A stretch of DNA of 64,000 nt from WHSW01 sp963742205 (GTDB taxonomy: Bacteria > Actinomycetota > Thermoleophilia > Solirubrobacterales > 70-9), in the NCBI GenBank assembly GCA_963742205.1, contig CAVUKZ010000012.1:372001-436000 (forward strand), in the 5' to 3' direction. The translations under genes were made by a program, and so were the position numbers. The first letter of the stretch is position 1. The number at the start of each line of letters is the position of its first letter. Below are positions 34,001 to 43,400 of this stretch, piece by piece. The notes beneath the pieces are model-generated. The model saw nothing but the letters and a program-made list of their open reading frames with translations, ran no database searches and was not told the origin of the DNA.

Positions 34001-34875
34001 GTCTGACCGGTAAACGGGCGGCGGCGGTGGTGGTCGCGGGCCTCGTCGCCCTCGCGGCGCTGCTCGTCGTCCTGCTGGCCAGCGGCGAGGGCAGATCGCT
34101 CGATCCGGCGAAGGCCGACGCGCAGCCGCCGTCGCGCGAACGCCGTCGTTCGACTACCAGATCGGCGGCGACTATCAGCTGCCGGAGGGCGTCACGGTCG
34201 TGTCGCGCGACTGGTTCTCCGGCGACCCCGCCCCGGATCCGGCCTACTCGATCTGTTACGTCAACGCCTACCAGACGCAGGCGAACGAGCCGGGCGTCGA
34301 CCGCCCCGACGAGCGCAGCAACTGGCCCAAGAGCCTGGTGCTGAGCGAGCTCGGCGACGACCCGCACTGGGGCGGCGAGTACCTGGTCGACATCCGCAGC
34401 GCGGCGAAGCGCCGCCGGGCCGCGAACTGGGTCCAGCAGATGATCCGCGGCTGCGCCGAGGCGGGATACGACGCGGTCGAGTACGACAACCTCGACTCCT
34501 GGACCCGCTTCGACGGCACGCCGCTGGCCGACGAGGTCCCCTTCTCCAAGTCCGACGCGCTCGCCTACGCGAAGCTCCTCACCCGCCGCGCCCACGAGCG
34601 CGGCATGGCGGTGGGCCAGAAGAACACCGCCGACATCAACCGCAAGCAGTCCAAGCGGGTCGGCTTCGACTTCGCGATCGCCGAGGAGTGCTCGCGCTAC
34701 AACGAGTGCGACCGCTACCAGCACGTCTACGGCAATCACGTGATCGAGATCGAGTACCGCCGCAAGGACTTCGACAAGGCATGCCGGACGGTCGGCCCTG
34801 ACATCTCCGTGGTCCTGCGCGACCGCCTGGTGAGCCCGACCGAGCTCGCCGCGCTACGTCTACGACGCCTGCTGA
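33997..34875 (+). CDS. Secreted endo-alpha-1,4-polygalactosaminidase (GH114), two frameshifts
   Basis: ATG 33997 overlaps the ATPase stop. AAAVVVAGLVALAALLVVLLASGEG is a signal peptide or anchor. After a base slip near 34138 the GH114 TIM barrel reads FDYQIGGDYQLPEGVTVVSRDWFSG, ICYVNAYQTQANE, ANWVQQMIRGCAEAGYDAVEYDNLDSWTR (34427-34511, with the acidic active-site cluster EYDNLD) and GMAVGQKNTAD, then FAIAEECSRYNECDRY. A second slip near 34845 hides the true end YVYDAC, stop 34873-34875, which also removes the apparent overlap with the next gene. GH114 enzymes cut alpha-1,4-linked galactosamine in polygalactosamine, fungal galactosaminogalactan or Pel. It would act outside the cell, feeding the importer. 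Confidence 0.88.
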
Positions 34876-34879
34876 AACG

Positions 34880-35479
34880 TCAGCTCAGCGCCAGCCGGTA
34901 GACCGTGACGATGCCGCGCGCGGCCTCCTCGACCGCCCAGCGCTCGCGGGCCTGTTCGAGGAACGCGTCGGCCGCGGGTCGGCCGGGGTCCGCGACCCAC
35001 GCCTGCGGCGCCAGCCGGGGCAGCAGCTCGAGCAGGACGGCCACGCTCGAGCGCTCGTAGAGGACGTCGGCCGCGAGCACGAGATCGAAGGGCCCTCGCC
35101 CGACCAGCTCGTCCGGCGCGTTCCAGTCGGCTGCCATGGTCTCGACCAGCAGCCCGTTGCCCTCCGCGTTGCGGGCGACGAGGTCGAGCGCGTCGGGGTC
35201 GTTGTCGGTCGCCGTGACCTCCGCGCCGGCGCGCGCGGCGGCCAGGCTGGGCGCCGCCAGTCCGCAACCCAGCTCGACCACGCGTCGGTCGCCCACGTCC
35301 GACCCCGCGACCTCGCGCGCGAGCGCCACCCCGCTGCGCCACAGCACCGACCAGTAGGGCGCGAGCGGCGCCCACTCAACCGCGCCGTCGTCCGGGAGGT
35401 TCGCCCACTCGCGCGGCTGGAGTAGGCGCAGCGCGCCGTCCGGCAGCTCAACCGTCGCGTCGACGAGGTCCTCGGTCAT
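34880..35479 (-). CDS. Class I SAM-dependent methyltransferase (METTL/lysine methyltransferase-like)
   Basis: 199 residues. VVELGCGLAAPSLAAARAGAEVTATDNDPDALDLVARNAEGNG carries SAM motif I and the acidic end of strand 2, and FDLVLAADVLYERSSVAVLLELLPRLAP the motif after strand 4. The opening WSVLWRSGVALAREV and the 'DVLYE' block recall the methyltransferase-16/EEF1A lysine methyltransferase group, which often modifies proteins or small amines such as nicotinamide. The actual substrate is unknown. It is convergent with the GH114 gene, four bases from its repaired stop. Confidence 0.86.
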   Translation of the reverse strand: MTEDLVDATVELPDGALRLLQPREWANLPDDGAVEWAPLAPYWSVLWRSGVALAREVAGSDVGDRRVVELGCGLAAPSLAAARAGAEVTATDNDPDALDLVARNAEGNGLLVETMAADWNAPDELVGRGPFDLVLAADVLYERSSVAVLLELLPRLAPQAWVADPGRPAADAFLEQARERWAVEEAARGIVTVYRLALS

Positions 35480-35502
35480 CCCGCGACCCTACGCGGGACG
35501 AG

Positions 35503-36876
35503 CTACAGGGGCGGAACCGCCTTCCAGAGCTCGTTGTGGTGGGCCGCGCCGTCGTCCGCGGAGAAGAACACGGTGCCGCCCACGTCGAGGAGCTGGGCCG
35601 GGTCCGAGCTGGCCGCCCCCGGGCGGATGTTGCGCACGAGCGTCGTCCCGCCCCGCGTGCCGTCGCTCTCCCAGAGCTCGGAGCCTCGATCCGCGGTGAA
35701 CGCCTGGAAGATCAGGGTGCCGGCGACCGGCGTCAGGAAGACCGGCACCGAGCCGCCGGCCCCCGGTTGGATGTCGCGCACCTGCCGGGTCCCGGCGCGA
35801 GTGCCGTCGGTGCGCCAGAGCTCCTGGCCGTCGGGATCCGACGCCTGGAAGTACAGCGTCTCGTCCATCGGGGTCAGCTCCGTCGGCGACGAGTCGCCGC
35901 CGAGGAAGGCGATATCGCGCACCATGCGCGTCCCGCCACGGGTGCCGTCGCTCCGCCACAGCTCGAAGCCGTGCTGACCGTCCTGCGCCGTGAAGAACAC
36001 GGTCCCGTTGAAGTTCGTGAGCTCGAGCGGGAGCGATGAGTTGTTGGCCGGCCAGATGTCCGCGACCATCCGGGTCCCGGCCCTGGTGCCGTCGCTGCGC
36101 CACAGCTCGATCCCGTGGGTGCCGTCGTCGGCTTGGAGGTACACGGTGTTGCCGACGGCGAGAAAGCCCTGGGCGAAGGAGTCGGTCGTGGGGTTGATGT
36201 CCCTGACCATCCGGGTCCCCGCCGCCGTGCCGTCGCTGCGCCACAGCTCGAATCCGTGAGTGCCGTCGTTGGCGCCGAAGTAGATCTCGTTGCCGACGGG
36301 CGTGAACCCGAACGGATCCGAGTTGGCGGCGTCGGGATTGATGTCCGCGACCATCCTCGTCCCGGCACGGGTGCCGTCCGTACGCCAGAGCTCGGTGCCC
36401 TTCGCGCTCGTGTGGGCTCCGAAGAACGCGATCGGCCCGGCCGGCACGATCGGGAACGGCGACGAGCTGCCGTCGCCGGGCTCGATGTCGCGCACCAGGC
36501 GGGTGCCCGGCCCGGTCCCGTCGCTGCGCCACAGCTCGAAGCCGGTATCGCCGTCGGTGGCCGAGAACAGGGCGATGTCGCCCAGCACTCCCGGGTTCTG
36601 GGGGAACGAGTCACCCGTGGGGTTGATGTCCTTGACCGGCACGGTGCCCGCCTCCGTCCCGTCGCTGCGCCAGAGCTCGGTGCCGTCGGTCCCGTTGCTG
36701 GCGTTGAACAGGAGCGTGCCGTTGAGGTTCGTGAGCGACCCGGGGAACGACGACCCGGTCGGGTTGATGTCGCGCACCAGGGAGGCGGTCGAGGCCGCGT
36801 GCGCCGCGGCGGGGACGAACAGTGCAGTTACCAGGCCGACCACGAGGGGCCAGGTTCGGAAGCGGTTCACGTTCAC
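35503..36876 (-). CDS. Secreted ELWxxDGT-repeat protein
   Basis: 457 residues: a signal peptide (FRTWPLVVGLVTALFVPAAAHA), then eight full repeats and a final partial one of about 48 residues. Each repeat ends with ELWRSDGT or ELWRTDGT, then xAGTRMVxDINP, and contains a 'G..YFxAxDGxxG' strand. This is the ELWxxDGT repeat family, thought to form beta-propeller blades in extracellular proteins of unknown role. Repeats 3 to 7 are the most alike, suggesting local duplication. No anchor or sorting motif is visible at the C-terminus, so the protein is probably released or held by non-covalent contacts. Confidence 0.9.
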   Translation of the reverse strand: MNVNRFRTWPLVVGLVTALFVPAAAHAASTASLVRDINPTGSSFPGSLTNLNGTLLFNASNGTDGTELWRSDGTEAGTVPVKDINPTGDSFPQNPGVLGDIALFSATDGDTGFELWRSDGTGPGTRLVRDIEPGDGSSSPFPIVPAGPIAFFGAHTSAKGTELWRTDGTRAGTRMVADINPDAANSDPFGFTPVGNEIYFGANDGTHGFELWRSDGTAAGTRMVRDINPTTDSFAQGFLAVGNTVYLQADDGTHGIELWRSDGTRAGTRMVADIWPANNSSLPLELTNFNGTVFFTAQDGQHGFELWRSDGTRGGTRMVRDIAFLGGDSSPTELTPMDETLYFQASDPDGQELWRTDGTRAGTRQVRDIQPGAGGSVPVFLTPVAGTLIFQAFTADRGSELWESDGTRGGTTLVRNIRPGAASSDPAQLLDVGGTVFFSADDGAAHHNELWKAVPPL

Positions 36877-36915
36877 CTCGAGTGGTGGTGGGTCAGCTTC
36901 GCGAACCTACCACCG

Positions 36916-37497
36916 TCACTCGGTGACTGTGGACCTCCGGCGCCGGTACGCACGGTTCTTGATCTGGTTTCCGCAGGTCTCCATCTGACACCAGGTGCCG
37001 CTGCGGTTGCGCGAGCTGTCGTAGAAGGCCCACCGGCACTCGTCGCTCGCGCAGATCTTCAGCCGCGGCCACTCTCCCGTGAGCTGGGCGGCGAAGACGA
37101 GGCCGACCATCTGGGCGATCACGCCGTCGACCGTGGATGGCGGGGTGAGGTCCACGTGCAGCTCGCCCGCCTCGCCGGCGGTGAGCTCGACCGGGTGGTC
37201 AGCGGCCAGCCGCGCGAGCCCGGGACGGGCGGCCTCCGGGTCGCCGTGGAGGTTGGCGTCGAGCAGGTCGCGGATCACCTCCCGGCATTCGACCAGGCGC
37301 CGGGCGTCCGCCTCGCTCACCTGGATGTCGGGCGTCGCCAGATCCGACTCGAGCAGCCAGGCCCGGGCGGAGGCGGCGTCGCCGAGCCGCTCCTCGCCCG
37401 GCTCGTAGGCGAACGTGTTCGCCAGGCCCTGGACGGCGATCAGCGGTTCCGGGGCGACCTTGTAATCGATCTGGCGGGCCAGTTCGGCGACGTCCAT
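36916..37497 (-). CDS. ABATE/CGNR zinc-finger regulator
   Basis: 193 residues. The N-terminal ABATE ligand domain runs to about residue 130 (VQGLANTFAYEPGEERLGDAASARAWL, ECREVIRDLLDANL). The C-terminal zinc finger has Cys149, Cys154, Cys170 and Cys175 in KICASDECRWAFYDSSRNRSGTWCQMETCGNQIKNRAYRRRR; the name-giving CGNR reads CGNQ here. CGNR proteins are actinobacterial regulators that usually act on a divergent promoter. The region just upstream, 37514-37563, holds two GGTCAT palindromes over a near-consensus promoter, the obvious operator. Confidence 0.9.
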   Translation of the reverse strand: MDVAELARQIDYKVAPEPLIAVQGLANTFAYEPGEERLGDAASARAWLLESDLATPDIQVSEADARRLVECREVIRDLLDANLHGDPEAARPGLARLAADHPVELTAGEAGELHVDLTPPSTVDGVIAQMVGLVFAAQLTGEWPRLKICASDECRWAFYDSSRNRSGTWCQMETCGNQIKNRAYRRRRSTVTE

Positions 37498-37513
37498 GCC
37501 TGAAGGATATCGG

Positions 37514-37563
37514 GGTCATGACCGTCAAAAAGCCTTGACAGGTCATCATGACCGTCGTAAGGT
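37514..37563 (+). promoter_or_regulatory. Strong sigma-70 promoter with two GGTCATGACC-type palindromes
   Basis: TTGACA at 37535-37540 and TAAGGT at 37558-37563 are separated by exactly 17 bases, so this is close to a consensus housekeeping promoter. The spacer starts with GGTCATCATGACC (37541-37553), a palindrome with a one-base centre, and a second perfect palindrome, GGTCATGACC, lies at 37514-37523. Two matched operators around one promoter next to the CGNR regulator suggest tight repression. The transcript runs rightward into the short frame at 37621. Confidence 0.7.
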
Positions 37564-37620
37564 GTTTGCCAGTCATGCGGTGCGCAGCGCCGTGGAGCGA
37601 GATAACGAAAAGGAGCACCC

Positions 37621-37719
37621 ATGAACCCCGGAGCACTGTTCGTCGCTCGGCAGGTCCGCCCCGACCGCCACGGGCCGCGGAGCCGCACCCGGACGCGGCG
37701 TTTTAAGTTCAGCTCCTGA
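37621..37719 (+). CDS. Short basic 32-residue ORF downstream of the palindromic promoter
   Basis: AAGGAG lies six bases before ATG 37621. The frame encodes 32 residues, MNPGALFVARQVRPDRHG then an Arg-rich stretch and a stop at 37717-37719, inside the 3' end of the convergent TetR gene. Promoter, ribosome site and start are well formed, which argues for translation, but the peptide resembles nothing I recognise. It could be the 5' stub of a gene lost by deletion, with the TetR-efflux pair now occupying the site, or a true small protein. Confidence 0.4.
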   Translation: MNPGALFVARQVRPDRHGPRSRTRTRRFKFSS

Positions 37720-38365
37720 CCGCGTAGTCGCCGAGCCCGGCCTCGAGCCGCTCGAACGCGACCTCGGCCTGGGCCCGGATCTCCGTGGCCACCTCGCGCG
37801 CCGTAGCGCCGGCGAGGGTGCGCACGCGCACGTAGCCGATCAGCGATCGGTGGACGCCGAGCAGCGCGTTGGCGACGGCGCGCGGCTCGGCGGCCTCCGG
37901 CGCCACGCCCGTCTCCTCGGCGAGGAGCGCCGCCAGGGCCTCCTCGTAGCGCCCGATCACCTGCCGCTCGCGCGCGAGCAGCGCCGGGCTGTCGGTGATC
38001 ACGCGGGTCACCATCCGTAGCTGGCGGGTCGCCTCGCGGTCGCCGCCCGCGTCCTCCATCTGCAGCACGCCGCCCCGGCTCATCAGGAACCGCCGGAAGG
38101 CGGCGAGCGCCGACTCGCCCGGCTCGCGCTCGCGCACGGCCGCCAGGAGCTCGTCCTCGAACGCCTCGAGGCGGCTGTAGAAGAGGTCCTCCTTGGTGGG
38201 GAAGTAGTTGAAGACCGTCTTCGGCGCGACGTCCGCGGCGCGCGCGATGTCGGCCACCGTCACGGCCTCGAACCCGCGCTCGGCGAACAGTCGCCGCGCC
38301 GTGTCGGCGATCAGCAGGCGCGTCTGCTCCTTCTTGCGCGCTCGTAGTCCGGGGGATGCGGCCAT
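37709..38365 (-). CDS. TetR-family repressor
   Basis: 218 residues. RKKEQTRLLIADTARRLFAERGFEAVTVADIARAADVAPKTVFNYFPTKEDLFYSR is a complete TetR HTH (about residues 9-65) with the recognition helix KTVFNYFP; the C-terminal all-helical ligand domain follows. It is divergent from a DHA2-type drug efflux gene, the standard repressor-pump pair. TAGAAT on the minus strand at 38399-38394 is a good -10 for its own promoter. Its ligand is presumably a substrate of the pump. Confidence 0.93.
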   Translation of the reverse strand: MAASPGLRARKKEQTRLLIADTARRLFAERGFEAVTVADIARAADVAPKTVFNYFPTKEDLFYSRLEAFEDELLAAVREREPGESALAAFRRFLMSRGGVLQMEDAGGDREATRQLRMVTRVITDSPALLARERQVIGRYEEALAALLAEETGVAPEAAEPRAVANALLGVHRSLIGYVRVRTLAGATAREVATEIRAQAEVAFERLEAGLGDYAVRS

Positions 38366-38377
38366 GGTTTCGCTTTG

Positions 38378-38417
38378 CTACAGTCTGAGAAAGATTCTAG
38401 TCACTATAACTTTGTAG
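38378..38417. promoter_or_regulatory. Divergent tetR/efflux promoter and probable operator
   Basis: The 64-base gap between tetR and the pump contains an A/T-rich core. CTACA at 38378-38382 and TGTAG at 38413-38417 form outer inverted arms, and AGAA-N3-TTCT lies within. TATAAC at 38405-38410 can serve the pump and the minus-strand TAGAAT (38394-38399) the repressor. Back-to-back -10 elements with nested repeats are the usual target of a TetR dimer. Confidence 0.5.
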
Positions 38418-38429
38418 CGGGAGTAGATC

Positions 38430-39959
38430 ATGTTCGAATGGCTCAAGGCAAAGACAAGTCTGGCCGATCGCACCGACGCCACCGGGGTCGCGGTCCCGTT
38501 CGCGGCGATCGTCCTCGCGATGCTCCCGGCGGTGCTCGACCAGACGATCCTGGCGACCGCGCTGCCCGTGATCGCCGGCGACCTCGGCAGCGTCACCGAC
38601 GTCTCCTGGGTGGTGACCGCCTACGTCGTCGCCGCCGCCGCCACGACCCCGCTCTGGGGCAAGCTCGGCGACCGCCACGGGCGCAAGCTGCTGCTCGAGG
38701 TCTCGCTGACCGCGTTCGTCGCCTCCTCGGCGCTGTGCGCGGCGGCCCAGGACATCCCGCAGCTGATCGCCCTGCGCGTCGTCCAGGGCGCCGCCGCCGG
38801 CGGGCTGATGACGCTGGCGATGGCCGTGATCGGCGACCTGGTCGCGCCCCGCGAGCGCGGCCGCTATCAGGGCTACATCGCGGCGACCTTCGCGGTCGCG
38901 ACGATCGTCGGCCCGCTGATCGGCGGCGTCCTCGTCCAGAGCGCGAGCTGGCGCTGGGTCTTCCTCGTCAACCTGCCGCTCGGCGTCGCGGCGCTCGCGG
39001 GCCTCGCGCTGCGCCTCCCGGCGCCCAAGGACGATCGGCCCCCGCGCCCCCTCGACGTCCTCGGCGCCGCGCTGCTGGCGGGCGTGACGAGCGCCCTGAT
39101 GCTGACCTGCATCTGGGGCGGTGACCGCTACGCCTGGGACTCGGCGCCGATCCTGGCGCTGATCGGGACCACGATCGGCCTCGCGATCGCGCTCGTCGCG
39201 CGCGAGCGCCGCGCCGCTGACCCGATCGTCCCCTTTGGCCTGCTGCGCACGCGGGCGGTCGCGGTCGCCAGCACGGCGCTGTTCCTCGGTACCGCGTCGC
39301 TGTTCGCGATCACGGTGTTCGTGCCGTTGTTCCTGCAGACGACGACCGGGGCGACCCCCACCGAGGCCGGGCTGCTGCTGGCCCCGGCGATGCTCGGGAT
39401 CACGATCTCGACCGCGCTCTCGGGCCGCAGCATCGCGCGCACCGGGCGCTACAAGCGCTTCCCGCTCGCCGGGCTGGCGCTGATGAGCGCCGCGCTCGCC
39501 CTGCTCGCCGCGCTGGCCTCCAACCCGTCGCAGGTCGCGACCGGGGTCGGGCTCGCGGTGTTCGGGCTGGGGTTCGGGATGGTCACCCAGGTGCTGGTGG
39601 TCGCGGTGCAGAACAGCGTCGATCGCACCGAGCTCGGGATCGCGACGGCGACGACCGGGTTCTTCCGCGCCCTCGGCGGCGCGGTCGGCGCGGCGATCCT
39701 CGGCGCCGTGTTCGCCGCGCAGGCGGGCTCGACCGCCTCGCAGACCGGTGAGGGCGGGCTCGGCTCGGTGCTGCGCAGCGACGTCATCGACGGCGTCCAG
39801 GCCGTGTTCACGGTCGCCGCACCGCTCGCGGCGCTGGGCTTCTTGGTCGTGCTGTTGCTCGAGGAGGTGCCGCTGCGCAAGGCGGAGAAGCCGCCGGCGC
39901 CGGAGGCGCGTCGTCCGTCGAAGGTCACGGCGGCGCGGGTCCCGCAGGAGGTCCACTGA
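38430..39959 (+). CDS. MFS multidrug efflux protein, DHA2 (EmrB/QacA) type
   Basis: 509 residues with about fourteen hydrophobic segments. LDQTILATALPVIAGDL (residues 36-52) is the DHA2 motif D1, GKLGDRHGRK (77-86) motif A, and the motif C region GYIAATFAVATIVGPLIGGVLV carries the antiporter glycine/proline pattern. DHA2 pumps export hydrophobic or cationic drugs in exchange for protons across the inner membrane. ATG 38430 follows GGGAG. It is controlled, by context, through the divergent TetR gene, and the next gene starts within its stop codon. Confidence 0.94.
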   Translation: MFEWLKAKTSLADRTDATGVAVPFAAIVLAMLPAVLDQTILATALPVIAGDLGSVTDVSWVVTAYVVAAAATTPLWGKLGDRHGRKLLLEVSLTAFVASSALCAAAQDIPQLIALRVVQGAAAGGLMTLAMAVIGDLVAPRERGRYQGYIAATFAVATIVGPLIGGVLVQSASWRWVFLVNLPLGVAALAGLALRLPAPKDDRPPRPLDVLGAALLAGVTSALMLTCIWGGDRYAWDSAPILALIGTTIGLAIALVARERRAADPIVPFGLLRTRAVAVASTALFLGTASLFAITVFVPLFLQTTTGATPTEAGLLLAPAMLGITISTALSGRSIARTGRYKRFPLAGLALMSAALALLAALASNPSQVATGVGLAVFGLGFGMVTQVLVVAVQNSVDRTELGIATATTGFFRALGGAVGAAILGAVFAAQAGSTASQTGEGGLGSVLRSDVIDGVQAVFTVAAPLAALGFLVVLLLEEVPLRKAEKPPAPEARRPSKVTAARVPQEVH

Positions 39960-40435
39960 TGTCCGGCCTTCCGGTTGCCGAGCTCTACGAATGGCTGCTG
40001 TTCGGGCACATCGTCGCCGCGATGGCCTGGGTCGGCGGCGGGCTCCTGCTCGGGGTCCTCGCCACCCAGGTCGTTCGCGGTGGCGACGCCGACGCGGTCG
40101 CCCGGTTCGTCGCGAGCCTGCGACGCATCGGGCCGCTGGTCCTCGCGCCGTCCACGATCGCCGTGATCGGGCTCGGGGTCTGGATGGTCCTCGACAGCGC
40201 CGCCTGGGACTTCGGCCAGCTCTGGGTCCAGCTCGCGCTCGGCCTGTTCGCGCTCGCGTTCGTGATCGGCGCGGCCCACCAGAGCCGCGCGGCGATCGGC
40301 GCGGAGCGCGCGGTCACCGCCGGCGACAACGACCTGGCCCTGCGTCACCTCGCCCGCTGGTCCGCGGGTTACTGGGTGATCGTCGCGCTGCTCGTGGTCG
40401 CGGCCTGGGACATGGTCTTCAAGCCGGGTCTCTGA
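39959..40435 (+). CDS. DUF2269-type four-helix membrane protein
   Basis: 158 residues; ATG 39959 overlaps the efflux-gene stop by one base. ELYEWLLFGHIVAAMAWVGGGLLLGVLATQV is the first helix with the conserved histidine and 'AWVGGG', and GPLVLAPSTIAVIGLGVWMVL the second; two further helices follow. DUF2269 proteins have four membrane spans and no established function, though the paired histidines recall small haem or metal membrane proteins. Coupling to the pump suggests an accessory role. It is convergent with the PQQ-dehydrogenase gene, seven bases away. Confidence 0.82.
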   Translation: MSGLPVAELYEWLLFGHIVAAMAWVGGGLLLGVLATQVVRGGDADAVARFVASLRRIGPLVLAPSTIAVIGLGVWMVLDSAAWDFGQLWVQLALGLFALAFVIGAAHQSRAAIGAERAVTAGDNDLALRHLARWSAGYWVIVALLVVAAWDMVFKPGL

Positions 40436-40442
40436 CGGCTGC

Positions 40443-43400
40443 CTAGATTCCGCTGTTCATGTCCGCCTGCACCTCAGCGGCGGTCAGCGGCCGGTTGTAG
40501 ATGCGGATCTCGTCGATCAGGCCCCGCCAGCGCTCGAAGCCGCAGCGCGCATCCCGATCTGGCCGAGGACGAGCGCCTGCGTCGTGGGCACCGGCACGCT
40601 GGTCTCGCTCTGGGTGGCCACGGCCGTGCCGTTGAGATAGAGCGTGTAGGTGTTGGCGGCGTCGTTGAAGACGGCGGCCAGGTGCGACCACTGGTTGAGC
40701 GCCAGGTTCGGGCTGCCGTTGACGTGCTCACGACAGCCCCCGCTGGCGAAGCCGCTGCTGATCTTGTTGCCGGTCGTCTGCAGCCAGTAGGCACAACCCC
40801 CGGTCTGCTCCTTGATCAGGATCGTCTGGTAGCCGCTCAGCGCCGACGGCTTGACCCAGGCCTCCAAGGTGTAGCTCGAGCTAAAGCTGAGCGAGGATGT
40901 GTGGGGGATCGTCACGTTGCCCGAGGAGCCGTTGAAGGCGAGCGCGCGTCCGAACTTGCCGGCCGGATCCCACGTCACGCCCGCGCCGGATAGGACGCCG
41001 TTGTTGCCGCTGCCCGACGAGTCCGTCGCGGTGGTGCCGGCCCCTTCGTTTAGGCCCCACGCCCCGACCAGGCCCGTGGGCACCGGGGTCGAGTTGAAGG
41101 TCGCGGTGTAGCTCTGCGGACGTCGACGGCACCGTGATCGTGTGCTGCTGCCCGCCACCGTCGGACCAGGAGGCGAACGTGTAGGACGTGTTGCCGGCGA
41201 TTTGGTTGCGGGCTTCGATCGTGTGGTTGAAGCCGACCAGGGTGTCGTAGACGAACGGCGTCGTCTTGGCGATCCCGTCGAGGTAGATCGTGCGGCCGCT
41301 TGGGACCGTGTCGAAGCTCAGATTCACCTTCTTCGGCTGGACGATCACCGACTTGGTCGCGGTCAGTCCGGTGGAATCACGGACCGTGAGCGTGATCCGG
41401 TAGCGGGTGTTGCCGCTGAAGTCGTGCCCCGAGGTCGGGATCGTGAAGCTGCCGCTGCGCACCCCAGTGACCGGTGTCCCCGGATGAACGTGCCCGTCGT
41501 GGAGGAAGTCGATGTTCCAGGTGAACGCGCTATCCGGCAGGCGACCGTCGTCGGGGTCGTTGCCGTCGCCGGAATAGGAGATCACGTCCCCGGCCTGGAA
41601 CAGCATCCCGTCGGTCGGGGAGGAGATCGTCGCCGTCGGGACGTCGCCGGCGCTGATCGCGATCGGCGTTGAGATCGACGTGTTGACCCCGTCCGAGACG
41701 GTGAGCCGCGCCTGATAGACGCCCGGGCTTGAATAGGTGTGCGAGGGGTTCGCTGCGGTCGAGGTGGCCCCGTCGCCGAACGCCCACGAGTAGGTCAGCG
41801 GCTGGCCCTCGGGATCGGACGAGCCCGAGCTCGAGAACGTGACGTTGAGCGGCGTCGCGCCGGAGGTCGGACTGGCCGATGCGTTGACGACCGGCGCCTG
41901 GTTGGAGCGGACGTACTTGATCCGCCGCAGCTTGCTGACGCCGAAGGTGCCGCCGACGTCGGAATAACCGAGATCGAGGTAATACAGGGCGCCGTCCGGC
42001 CCCTCGGCCAGGTAGACGATGTCTCCGTACGGCCCGTCGGTGCTGCCGTTCGAGGGCTCGAAGTTGAACGTGTCGGTGACGTTCCCGTTCGCGCCGAGTC
42101 GCAGGCCCCTGATCCAATTCTGGGTGTAGTCGGCGTAGAAGTAGGCACCGTCGTACGAACTCGGGAACTGCGAGCCGTGGTAGACGAAGCCGCCGGTGAT
42201 CGCGGCGTCGCGACCGTTGTGCGGGTAGGAGAACAGCGGGCTCTGGCAGGGCGACGCGCAGGGGCCCTCGTTGTTCGGCCAGCCGTAGTTCGCGCCCGCG
42301 ACGCCGAGGTCGACCTCCTCGACGGCGGTGGACGCATCGTTACCGCCGACATCGCCGATGAAGTAGCGGCCGCTCGGCGGGTCGTAGTAGGCGCGATACG
42401 GGTTTCGCAGCCCGCGGGCCCAGATCGAGTCGACGTTCGGGCCCGATCCGTCGTAGAACGGATTGTCGGTCGGGATCGTGCCGTCCGGGTTGATCCTGTG
42501 CACCTTGCCGCGCGGGCTGTTGAGCTGCTGCGAGAGCGCCGGCATGAAGTGCTCGCCGGTCGTGAACAGGAGCTTGCCCGCGTTGTCGAAGTTCAGCGAC
42601 CCCCCGTGGTGCTCCGCGTCGGCGTTCTGCGGGTCCTCGTAGAGGACGAACTCGCTGTTGGGGATCGTCCCGGTGAGCGCGGCGTTGGCCGTGAAGCGCG
42701 AGACGCGATCGTGGTTCGGCGACCCGAGCGTGTAGAAGACGTAGTAGAAGTGGTTGCTGGCGAAGTTGGGGTCGAGGACGAGGTCGTAGATGCCCTGCTG
42801 CACGCCGGCCGATCCGATGTTGGTGATCTGGAGGAAGAGACCGGGATCCGGTTGCGTATAGGGCGGGGAAAGGACCTTGATCTTGCCCGCCAGTTCCGCG
42901 ACCAGCATGCGCCCGTCCGGCAGGAACTCGAACGTCGTCGGGAGGTCGAAGCCGGTGGCCAGGATCTCGTTCTGGAAGTAGTCGGTGTTGGCGACGTTGA
43001 CGGTCACGGGCGCCGAGGTCGTGGTGTTGCCCGCCGCGTCCCGGGCCCTGGCGGTGATCGTGTGCGCGCCGTTGCCGACGCGTCCGGGTGTCCCAGCTGA
43101 GCCCGTAGGGCGCGTTCGTGTCCTCCGCGCCGGTGGCCGCGCCGTCGATGAGGAACCGGACGCCCGCGACGCCGACGTTGTCGCTCGCGTTCGCGGTCAC
43201 CTGGACGATGTCGCTCACGGTGGCGTTGGCCTGTGGTGCGGTGATCGAGACCGATGGCGGGTTCCCGTCCGGAGGAGCGCCGGTGTCGGCCCTGAAGGCG
43301 ACCATGTGCATGACCCACCCGGGGCCGTTCTGAGTCGCGGTCGCGTTGTAGGCGCCGGTCGCGGTCACGAGCCTGTCCTCGGTTAGGTTCCCGAAGTCGC

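Noticed and set aside
24862..34875. Programmed ribosomal frameshifting in the SIS, ABC and GH114 genes
   Set aside because: No slippery heptamer or pseudoknot is visible, the shifts occur in unrelated genes, and most are single extra bases in G/C runs. Base error is simpler.
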